Under the pieces are notes generated by a model. That model saw only the letters and a program-made list of their open reading frames with translations. It was not told the DNA's origin and searched no databases. The translations under genes were made by a program, and so were the position numbers. From Macquaria australasica (Eukaryota; Chordata; Actinopteri; Centrarchiformes; Percichthyidae), in assembly GCA_005408345.1 (NCBI GenBank), contig SEMN01000020.1:2361501-2425500 (forward strand): a stretch of DNA of 64,000 nt, given 5' to 3'. Of the stretch, positions 49,601-61,600 are shown in pieces; within the stretch, counting starts at the first letter, position 1, and each line of letters starts with the position of its first letter.

Positions 49601-52600
49601 GCCATAGTTTCAGACTATATGTTTAGGTATTATTTTACATCATTTTCTCTAACTTCTGTTTGTCTTGATATACAGGGTCCTCGAGGTTTGCTTGGCCCCA
49701 GAGGGTCTGCAGGTCCTGGGGGACAGCGTGTAAGTACACCTCCTGTATCACTTAATTCTCTCATAATTTGTGTTCTAGCCCAATGAGTTGGCGACATTCA
49801 TTGTCAAATTCTGATCTCTGTAGGGTCTCCCTGGACTTGATGGGCAAGCTGGTCCCAAAGGAAATATGGTGAGAAATATTTATTATTAATATTAATTAAC
49901 ATAACATTTATTTATTATTTTATTTTTCTCATCTTTAATATTTAGCTAGGAAGAGTATAAAATCAGATAGTCAGAAAGGGAGTTTTCCTGCAGACTTATG
50001 TCAAGACCACCTAAGCAATCAGTATGTAATTTGGCCTGCCTGAGGCCAATTGCAGGTCAGTGACCTTTAACCCCTGTGTAACACGACAAGAATGGAGGTC
50101 AAAGGTCATTTGCTAATTAGAGGTGGTAGATGGAGGTAAGGAGTGTCTTATCATAGTTGTCAGGCATTTTCCATAAGCCACAAAGCCTGCTTACTTCTGA
50201 CTAGGCCATGATGAAGGGGCCTTAAGCTTTAGTAAGGGATGAAACGGAAAAGCCTGTCTGTGCATGGTCCCATCACGCATGCAGCTTCCTGGAGGTTCTC
50301 AGTGGGACGTTTGAATGAGGGTAACAGATCATTGGTCAAGACAGCTGGACAAGCCCACACATTTGTCTGTGGTCACTGAGTCACCGGGCTGAAGAAATAA
50401 GCAGCTGTTAAAGAGACACAAAACAATAGGAATATGGTGTGCTTCTCGTTAATTTCTCCAAAGTTAGTATTGATCTCTGCATGTTCTAAAAATCAAAGCA
50501 GAACACTTGAAAGTATCCACAGTAGTAAAGCTTCCCAAAGGGTTTATAAACCCTTATGGCACTCACACCAGCATCTAACGTGGATGTTTTTAAGACATCC
50601 TTTACGAGTGAAGAACCCAAATGTTTTTACTGACTACATTTGGATCTTTCCCAACTTTGCATTATGCTCTTAAGGCCCTGCTAACAATCACAGACAGGCG
50701 ACCTAAAATTCTCTGAATCCACCATTTGTATTTAGTGTTTGTTGTAACAGCTGGAGCAGACTGCTTCACCAGGGTCTTGTCTGTTTTTGTATATGTTTGG
50801 TTTGTGACACACGAAATCTCAGCAGGAATACCAAACAGCCCACCATTCCAGTTAGCCTTATTAGCCTTAATCCATGCCCAGATGGCTCTGTAGCCCCAGA
50901 GCATGTGTTTAGAGAAAGCTGTATTTCATAACCAAACATAGATTCTGACCAGCCACCAGATTTTGATAGGAACTGAACATAACTTTGGATGAGGCCAGAA
51001 AACAGACAACTCTGCTTCATGAGCCAGGGTATTGCATTTCTCCTCACTATTTGCACCTTTTTGTTTCACGGTCTTGTCATAGATTGGATAAAGCCAATTC
51101 AACCAATCTATCCATGCAAGGTCACCCAACGTTTTCACTAACACAGTACTACAGTTTTGATTCGGCAAAAGTCAATTTTCCCTTAAATTCATATAAAGAC
51201 AATTCTTAACATCAACTACACTTGAACAAAAGACACATGGCACCTAGTGACTCTTTAAGGTTTGCTCCTCATTGCCTTTATATATGAATGAGTCTTCTGT
51301 ATTTATCTAAATGATATGAATTCTTTGGCACTATTGTTTGTTTTTCAATAGTTGTGTGGATTAAAAGCATATAATAGAATAAATAAAATGGAATCACTTG
51401 CCGCAATTGGAAATATTAATATCATCCTCCTCTTTTTCTTTGTTACAGGGTCCACAAGGAGAACCAGGGCCTCCTGGGCAACAGGGTATGCCTGGTCCAC
51501 ATGTAAGTTTCTTTTCTTTCCTCTCTGTTTCTATCTCTTTTTTCCAACCCTGTCTGATCACCCGTCTCTCCTGCTGTGTCCCTCATTCTCTCCCCTCTTG
51601 CTCTCTGTTCCCTCTGCCTCGGCCTGTCATTTTCATTTTTCTCCATCCTCGTTGCCATATAACATTGTGCAACGGGGAGTACTATGAACTCGGATGATCA
51701 CTCGCACTACTGTTTTCTTAATCAAACGTTCGCAGACGTATTTTTCCTTTGCTCTACTTCCTTTTTCTTCTTTCTCTCTCCATCCTTCATTCCATCAGCC
51801 GCAGCCACTCTGTGGGGCATTCCACAAAACTCACACCAAAATAGACTTTACAAGTGTTCACCAACACTGTTTCTCTGCAGCCACGAAGAAGAAACACATC
51901 CTCTCTGTCCTGCTGAGATGAGACATATTGTACTGATTTGTAAGCACTTAACCCGATTACGTTGTCCGGTTGGTGGCACAGTGAAAAATTTTCCATTTTG
52001 GAGTAATCTTGAATACAAAACAGTACACCCAATGTTGTAGCCAGGGCTAAATGACCATTGCCAGGTGAGATTTTCAGTCCTGCTGACGCTCACAGCCTGG
52101 ACAGGATGGCGTCATTCCCCTGGAAAGTATTAGTAGGGACCTATCCTAATGGTATACAGGTTGAATAAATAACTTAATTTTAGTTATACCTGGCCACAGG
52201 CAGGTTGATGCCTTCCAGGGAAGGCATTGGCCCGTAGAAAAATAACACAGCTCGCTTATTTTAAACGTTAATAACTTTTTTATCATGGGGTGAATTCTTA
52301 AGAAGTCTACGAGTGTGTGTGACTTGAAAAGAATGAACCTCCCTTTGCACTGCTGAATGAACAGATCTGAATAAGAAGCATGAAGTAGCTAAGCATAGAA
52401 ATTATGTATAGACTTTTCCAAACTGACAAAACAGGTGTTCTTTTCCCCCAAATGTACCACTTCATTTTGTGTTAATATCATCTAAGACTGGTTATGGAAA
52501 AGGACTCCATTTGGCCGACGGTTCTAATAACAGACCTATCTCGATTGTCTTTCAGGGTCTCGTTGGTCCTCAAGGTCCGATCGGGCCTCCTGGTGAAAAA

Positions 52601-55600
52601 GTGAGTAAAGACGGAATGCGGTCACCCCTTCAGTCCTCCCACCACAACTCTGCCGCCCCCGATAAGCGAATGTTTCGGTCAAGACCTCATAAGTGATTCT
52701 GCAGATACACGACTGTCTGAAGCTATAGGCCTTTACTGTTTTCTCTGAAGGCTAAAACACACACAGACGTGCACTCACACACTCACTATCTGCATATTAC
52801 CATAGGACCACTCCTGCGTAAGCACTTACTTTGTCTAACTGAAAGTATTTTGTTAGTGGTTTTGTGGATATTTAATAATATTTCAAGCAGATGAACTTTT
52901 GGCAGTCTTCATAATACTGTTATAGTTGGTGAGGTATGTGTTCATCTATCTCCTATCTATCTGTCTGTCTCTCTATTTAATTTCCTATTTATTGCTTTCT
53001 CTTTGTAGGGACCTCAAGGGAAACAAGGTTTGGCTGGCCTTGCTGGTGCTGATGGCCCTCCTGTAAGTAATACACCTGACTCCTTTTTTCATTTTTACAT
53101 AACTCAGTCAAAAGACCAACTGACAAGATGATCAGCTGTTGATAACAAATTACATCTCTTGTACTTCTTTTATAGGGTCACCCAGGAAAAGAAGGTCCTG
53201 CAGGCGAGAAAGGAGCAGCTGTAAGTATAATGTAGTTTTGTTGTTAATTTGGATTTAACAGGAAAAGTATGTAATTGCGGTTGTTCTTAAAGATCCATCA
53301 CATGTGTCACTGCACGGGGGAAAAGGCTGGGTAAGGCAGACTTTGCAAATAATTAAATTTAGCATTTGTTTAGCCTCCATAGTGTGTGCCAGTAGGGTGA
53401 GGTTTAATATAACCACACAATTTAGATAATATCTGGTAGCTGTCCCAGAATAGAATACACCAACTTGACCTACTCATTCTTTCCTGTAATTGGCTAATCT
53501 TGTGATTTTCTGTGATTGCCTAGTCACCTTGTTATTCCATGTATTAAACTGCAGTAAGCTGGCACCAAGAAAAAGGACAATATAAATCAGACCATGACAT
53601 GTATTTCTAAATGACTATAGAGCTTTGTATCGAGTCAGTGTAGAGACAGAGAGATTTGAAAATATGAGCTCATTTTCAGACATGGTGATCATAAAGTTAT
53701 TATTATTATTCCAACAATAGACATATGAGAACAATTATTTAAATTGTGCCATTATTTGTACAAGACAATTTGGCTGCATAGAGATCAAATCCATTTCTAC
53801 AGAGGCAGCATGAGCTGAGGTTCATACGTATGTATTTATCAAAGTTTGGATTTCAGTTAGTTTATCTAATATTCCTTGTCATGTTCTTTAAAGGATACAT
53901 GCTACAGGATTAGATCAAGTACAGTCAAATTCGAGTACTGAATACTAGAAATATCAAATAGTTCATAATTTTTTGTTTTATAGTAGTAGAATTGGGCTTT
54001 TACCAAAGTTCACATGTTTATATTTTATTCTATTACATGTGTCCAGTGTATTATTTCACTACTGGATATTAACTGATGCTGTCCATTTGTTTATTTTCAT
54101 ATGCATAACTTTAGCTTCCTGTGGGTTCACTGTTGAATAAAACATTGGGAAATCAATGAAAAAGTCTCTAGTGAAGTTATCTAATACAGCAGACACATAT
54201 TACAATAAAGGTTGATGAATACTAATAGTGACCCTTTTTTTTATCTTTTAGGGTCATTCTGGTCCTATAGGATCCATCGGCTACCCTGGGCCTCGTGGTG
54301 TGAAAGTAAGCGCTATCTTAGTCATACAGTACCACACTGCCATGATAAATTTCCATTTTCCCTGAATTTTGTCCTGACTCTATTTTCCTCTCTCTTTCTC
54401 CAGGGCGCTGAGGGAATTAGAGGCCTTAAAGGTGGCAAAGGAGAAAAGGTAAACACAACTCCAGCCTCCTCTTCTTCCTCAATATGATTGACAGATGTCA
54501 TTCCTCCAAAAATGGACCCATCAGAGTTGTAATTCCGTCTCAAATGAGGCTTCCTTGGAATGCAGCAAGTGGAAAAACTCTTAAAGGCCCATCGGGCTGG
54601 CAGTTAAGTCCACAAGCCACTGAGCTGAAATGGAGTGTGGAACATTAAATGAGAATGAGGCTGTTTGTAGGGCGGTTTCAGTGGAGAGTGATCTGTTGCC
54701 ATTGTTTTCTTGGATCGCTGTGGTTTGGACTTAGCCTGTTGCTACCTCAGTGCCACTGGATCGATTTTCCTCTCAATTGTCAGGAAACTGAAACTCTTCA
54801 GAGATTACCTAAAAATACTGAGCATGTTGTTAAAAGCTGCTCTACTTTGATACTTTTGTCTTACATAAAATCCTGTGGGACGAGTATTTTACCAACCCCG
54901 TGTTACACATTAGGTTATATGCTCATCTATATGTCAGAAAATTGGCATCAGTATAGAATACTGTATGTAGAGAACACATCTGTCATGAACCAATGATAGA
55001 AGTGCCTGGGAAAAGATTAAAAATTGCATTCTGAATTTTAACCACCAGATGTCGGCAGAACAACACAGAGAGAAAGAGAGACAGTGAGATATAATATAAC
55101 TTCAAAACTGCTTATGTGAATGCTTAATTTAAGTGGCCACTAGGTGTCAGTATTTAACTATCCTAAGGAGCCCTTATTCCAATAGAACTATGAGACTACC
55201 ATGATAAACTTTCACTGTGATTTTGTCACTTAAGTGGTCCATCAGTATTCCTCTCTTTTGCAATTTAAAGTATTTTGGATGTGAACCATTTTACTTGAAT
55301 ATTTCAATTTTGTTGTTTCTTCTCTAAATAATGATGCTTTTTATCTCTTTCATCTTCAGGGAGAGGATGGATTCCCTGGCTTCAAAGGTGACATGGGTCT
55401 CAAGGGTGACAAGGTGAATCATCATCTCTAGAGAGAACACTGATGTTTGCAGTTGCAGAGAGTGATAGGGTAGTAAAAATAATAATAACACTGTTTACAT
55501 TTGTTTTCTTTGCATCAAGGGTGAGAGTGGTGTACTAGGACCCAGAGGAGAGGACGGCCCAGAGGGACCCAAGGGCAAGTCAGGACCCAACGGAGAAGCT

Positions 55601-58600
55601 GGTCCCATAGGATTAGCTGGAGAGAAGGTAAATAATCAATACGTGTTTTATTCACATGCTGATGTTCAAGCTCAAGTTCAAGTTTAACTGCTTAGGATAA
55701 TTACATACAAATGCAATTAAAATACTTTACAGAGTGATAAAAGGTTAAAACACACATATATAAACACTCACATATGAATAGATGTAGGAATACAAGATCT
55801 GTTTCAGTGCTGCTGTGGGATCAAAAAATGGACCAGGGTCAACGTTGCTCTTTTCTTCCAGTAATAGGGGTCTAATAGCAGATATCTTTATTGAACTGGA
55901 AAGGAAGCAGTCTGAAGAGTTTACTATAGTTTTGTAGCTGTCCTGATAAACACCTCTCTTCAGCTCTACAACAGTCTCATTTAATTTGGCTTATCTTGCC
56001 AATATTCCTCCATGCAGCTTTGATTTTGCCACAGAGTACCTTGCTTCATGGCGCTGCAGTATTTATACTCTAACAAATTAGTATTAAAGGTTACAACAAC
56101 ATCTTCAGATTAAAGGATTAGAATATAAGTGATGGCTTTACAGAGAAATAACAGTTAATGAATGCCTTAGCAGGGTTTTGATCAATGAACTGTTTTCCTT
56201 TACAGTAAACAGACTTGGATCAATCCATTTTGTGGCTAAAATTACATAATAAAAACACAGTAATGATCTCAGACAGGAGTATTTGTGATATAAGTAACCA
56301 TGGATAGGAAATGCTAAAAAAAGATTAGAAATTATGTAAACAAAAAAAAGGGAGACTTTTGCCACACAGATGAACTAATCCCACCTGGCCCAAATACAGA
56401 CTGTAATTTAAATCCCTTTTGAATGCTGCTTTTACTACATCAATTATACATTTTGCTGACATCCAGTGCAGTAGATGTACATATTACTGGCACTGGCATC
56501 AGAAGTATTGGATTCATAATAACGAAATAAAAATATATGACTTGACCTTGGTTTAAAAGCACATGGGGTAGTTACATCAGATTCTGTGTACTTCTTAATG
56601 ACCAAAATGGACCAAAAGTGAATTGACATTTGGGATTAAAAGCTGAAAAGCCTCTGCACGGATGATGTCATGTTCATAAACATGGTATTAAAACTTTTTT
56701 TTTAAATTCACACTGGAAGTAAAACTTTATGGTTATAAGTTTACTGCTTTTTGCAATGCTTCTGTGAACTTTACTGCAGTCTCCAACAATGTCTCTGGTG
56801 ACACAATGAGAATTCATCATCTTTGTTTTTCTTTGCTCCTTTTCAGGGAAAACTTGGAGTCCCTGGATTGCCCGGGTACCCAGGCAGACAAGGCTCTAAG
56901 GTGTGTGTTGAGAGTAATAATGTACTCTACTGATCCATGCAGAGAAATTCTTAGTGTGCAAACCCCCACACCGCTGAGATGTCAGAGGTCAGGGCCAGCT
57001 GTAGGCGTTCAGTGTCTTGGTCAAGGGCAGTTCAGCAGAGGAGATGTTTGCCATCTCAGTAATGTGAACAGCTGAAGGACAATCTCTGTGTTCACTCACT
57101 GCCCTGCCTTTCAGTGTGAAACAGTTACGTGTATACATGTGTGAATATTTACTGTATGTGTGTATTGATTCTCTCATTGACTACATAACCTTCTCATATC
57201 TAAACTTGCTCTCGTATGGCTTTCTAAAATATGCTAACTTGCTGACTAACCCTTACTCACACAAACACAAACCCAAGCAGACACCCGCTGTACACTCGCC
57301 ACAACTCTTACAGGAAGCCTAAGTGGCGTGGTCACCTGCTAGAGTCATCAGCTGTCCTCCCTCCTTAAACTCTTCCAGGCATTATCTAACAGTCTTGCAT
57401 TCCTTGCACCGTAGCGCTGACCACTGTGCCACAGCTCCACTATCAAGATGTGCTGCTGCAGCTGGTTCTTCTCTGCTGCTGTCAGCACTGACAGCTTGGC
57501 ACTGATATGACGGGTCAGATACACCTACTCTCACAACATCCAGATAGGCAAGTCTCCCGCTCTGTCTGTTAATGTCAGCAGGATCTAAGCTGAGCTGAGC
57601 TGAGCTGAGCAGGGCGCGCAAATTAATAAGAGACCCGGACAAATTACACAAAGTGGGAGAGACGCAGAGGAAATAAGATATGAGTTACAATTCCCATGTT
57701 CAGTATTGTTTCCAGTACTTTGCAAGCAATTGTATTACTTCATTTAATTAGTGGATATTCTGCTCTTGAATAAAACTTTCCACTCAGTCTAATAAATATG
57801 TAGTAAAAGTATGCGGTGATAGCAATGAGCTGAGCGAAGACTCAGAGGATATTCCTTTGTTTGTATCCATAAATAATTTTAAACAAAGGCTGCCCACAAA
57901 GGTTCCCAGTGGAGCCCAGGATCAGATCTTCTTTTTAGACTCATATGCTTAAAAAAAAGGAAGTTGTTTTTGGAGAGACAATAAAGGCATCCTGACTTTG
58001 GCACGGTATAAACAGTGCCAAAGTTTCCTCTCTATAGCCTGCATTTGAAGAGTTTTCTTCAAAAAAAAAAAGAGAGATACCCAGCATTTAAAAAATGTGA
58101 CACCCTCTCTAAGTCAAAAAGTGTGACGCTGCCTTTACTAACTTATAAAGAGGATGCTTTTATAGACCAAATCCTCTCTAATTTTATAGATACTTTATAT
58201 TTGACAGGGACTTAATATCCCTTTCTGGGACTTTTTTCCTAAATTGATTCATAGAATTTATGAGCTCAGGTGCTGTTTACAGTTTGAGATAGAAACAAAA
58301 AAAAGCCCATGTTTCCATTGCACAGTATCATCAATGCTATAAAGAGTCACATTGTCCTCATGAGTAGGTTCAGGGTCACAGTCCTGGCCCGTTTGCAGCC
58401 TTTATCCCCCTCGATCAGCCTGTGCATGAATCCCTCCACTGGCTGTGTTTTTGGCTGCTGCACCCCATCACTCTCTGTTAACAGCTTTCCCACACCGTTA
58501 ATTCTGGATGCCATTTGCAATAGTTTCAGTGGACTGTCTTATCTCTGTGGCGCAAGTCAGGCTTGTCCAGTACCAGCTCTCCTTTCAGTTTACCATAACT

Positions 58601-61600
58601 GCACCTCTGTGAAAAACAAATTAAGCAGCATAGATCTCCCTTCCTGCTGTCTCCCGAATGCTGGGCTGTTTACCTCTTGCAATTCTGCCCACGCTGCCTC
58701 GTTGTGGTGCCCTTGCTTATACTGCACAGTATTACGCCTCGTATACATATGCATGTGAGCAGTAATGAGCACTATAGATGTGCATTGCATCAGAGTAAGT
58801 TTTAAACTCACAACACCCAGACACGCGCATGACCTTGTAGTGCAGCTGAGACAAAGAAATATTGAACTTGGTTGAGTATATTTGTGCTACCTAATGCTGC
58901 ATAAAGTGAGGCTGCTTTGGTAAGCTGCTAGCTACTCTCCTTTTATTCATCCAACATTGATTGCCCTCCTAGTATTTGTTTGACTGGCACCATCGCCACT
59001 ATCAGAGGGTATACAGCCTGCAAAAGTCCAATAACTAAATTGCTGATGGGTATCAGGGGGGATCTGCTGTTTCCCCTTCCTTTGTCTTTATTTGCTCCCA
59101 CTGCCTTTTTTATCTTCCTATTTTGCTTCCTAACTGTGCTAACAACCGAACAGCTCCTCTGTCTGTCTCTGTGTGTGTCAGAATGTCTCTAAGTGGCGAG
59201 GAGGAGACTTTCCCTTTGGGCTCCTCTTAAGCATGGGTAGTATGGCAGTACTTATGTTCGGACCTCACAATTTCTCTATTAATTAGCCTTGGTCAGTAAA
59301 GTGCAAAAGGAATGGTGGTATTTCAGCCCCTGTCACATTGTTACTGGTCACAGAGTATGGTAGACGTCTATTATTTTATACCCTCCAACTCTCTAATGTA
59401 TTTCCCCTTTCTGTCACTCCTTTCTTTCTCTCTCTCACTTTTTTTTTTTACACTTGTCTTGCAGGGCTCCAATGGCTTCCCTGGTTTCTCTGGGGCGAAT
59501 GGCGAGAAGGGGGCAAGGGTGAGCCACACAATTATTCTCTGTCATGTACATGTACACTTGGTCACTGTGGGCTTTCCTGTGAAGCAGATGGATAGTGTAG
59601 ATAGTGTAGAACACTGGAACACAGGATGGTCAGTGTATCATGGTGGTTCGCGTCTGACTGAGAAAGGAAGAAAATATAATTAAGTCTCAATTTAAAATCT
59701 ACTTAGCGTCATTTGTCTGAAGTGCAAAATAACTTATAGAACATATGCTTTATATCATGTACTGTACTGTGCTTGTACACAGTACATGTCAAGTCAAGAC
59801 AATTTTATTTATACTGGAATATAGCCCAATAAGCAAGGGGCTTTACAATCTGTACAGCATACGATAGCCTCTATCCTAAGACCCTCAGTTCAGATAAGGA
59901 AAAACTCCACCAAAAAAAAAAAAAACTTTTAACAGGGGAAAGAAATGGAAGAAACCTCAGGAAGAGCAACAGAGAGGGGATTCCTCTTCCAGGACAGACA
60001 GACATGAATTAGATATTGTGTGTACAGAACACCAATTTAGGAATTAACAGTGTCAGCATTAAAGTTTGTTAATGAATCCCTAAAATGTCACTTTGGATGT
60101 AGAATGTGTACATCACTGTTTTTATAACCCAACTGTGTACGAACTGCACTACAGAGTATGTAAACACCCAAACAAAGTATGTTGACACCCGAACATGTGA
60201 TTGTTGAACATCTTATTTCAAAACCATTTGCATTATTATGCCGCTATAACAGCCTCCACTCTTTTGGGAGGGCTTTCCACAAGATTTCAGAACCTGGCTG
60301 CAGGGACTGGCTCCCATTCAGCCACAAGAGCATTAATGAGGTCTGCCACTGATATTAGGCGATAAGGCCTGTCCTTCCAGTTCATCTCAAAGGTGTGATG
60401 CTCTACGCAGGACAGTCAAGTTCCTCAACATCAAACCATTTCTTTATGTACTTCACCTTGTCATGTTGAAACAAGTAAGGACCTTCCCCAAACGTTTGCC
60501 ACAAAGTTGGAAGCACACAATTGCCTGAAATGTCATCATATGTTAAAAAAAAGAAGAAAAAGAATATATAGTGAATATATATATATATATATAGAATATA
60601 TATATATATATATATATATTCATTAAAGTGAGAGAAGAGGGGTGTCCACATACTTTTGGCCTTATAGTGTAATCAGAATTTAGCACTCGAGGGAGGACTG
60701 ACAACTGTATTCAGCTGTGTAACTGTAGAGTGTTTCAGTTGAAGAGGGTTGCAGATGAAGGGATGAGGTGGAGGGTTGTAGAACGGTGGAGAGGGTTAAT
60801 ATTGATGAGACAAGCTCGTCTTTGCTCTCAGACAGACATTGAGAGTCAGACACCCCTGGCCCCGGCGTGCTAGAACTGACAGGTAGTTCAAGCTGTCAAG
60901 TGCCTGTGGGTAACCACTTACCGCAGCAATTTGATTATTTATTTTTCTCCAAAGATGCTCAGATGGTTCTATTACGTCCCTCACTCAAAACCCCCTCAGC
61001 AATTGTGTCTGTCTGATGTTTGAGTGTATTTGTTATTATAGAATTGCCTCAGCTTAAACTTCTAAAAAGAGATGAAAAAGTACTTACACTGGCTGATGGT
61101 ACAAGAAATGATTTTGTCCAAAATCAAAGCTTTTGTTTTTCTTTCTCAGGGAATCGCCGGCAAAGCCGGCCCAAGAGGGCAACGTGGCCCAACGGTAGGC
61201 ATTTCAACCATCTGCCAGCTCTGCCCGAGCCCTCCACATGAATGATTTATTGTGTTCAAATGAAAACCCTGCCTTTGTGAAGTTGTGTATGGGATTTATT
61301 TTCTTGTCTTTTGAAGAGGATATGCACTGGGAGGGGAATTGTAGAGATGGCTGGGGAAGGCACTAGACATCGATTACCTGCCCCTTTATACAATTACTTT
61401 CTGTGTTTTTGTTTTCATTGTTTTGTTATGTTTTCTAATATCGGACAAAATACTAAAAATGCTGCTTCATTTCAGTTCCGTATTGTTTTACATACTGTGT
61501 AAATAGGGTCCACGTGGTGGGCGTGGTGCTAGAGGACCCACAGGAAAGCCAGGTGCAAAGGTGAGAGCCAGGGCCATTTTAGAATTTATAATGGTGGGAC

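Larger units (their letters stand above)
56901..59464 (+). other. Intron 31 (2.6 kb)
   Basis: Non-coding. It holds a short SINE-like fragment (56975-57062) and a GCTGA pentamer array (57588-57611). A 149-codon open frame at 58309-58758 shows no recognisable domain. Confidence 0.75.
59519..61149 (+). other. Intron 32 (1.6 kb), repeat-rich
   Basis: Two adjacent dispersed elements (59787-60045 and 60147-60669) fill about half of it, the second containing a long AT run. The remainder is not recognised. Confidence 0.8.

Noticed and set aside
58309..58758. 149-codon plus-strand open frame in intron 31
   Set aside because: Cys- and Ser-rich without a recognisable domain, splice context or repeats of coding character; consistent with a chance frame.
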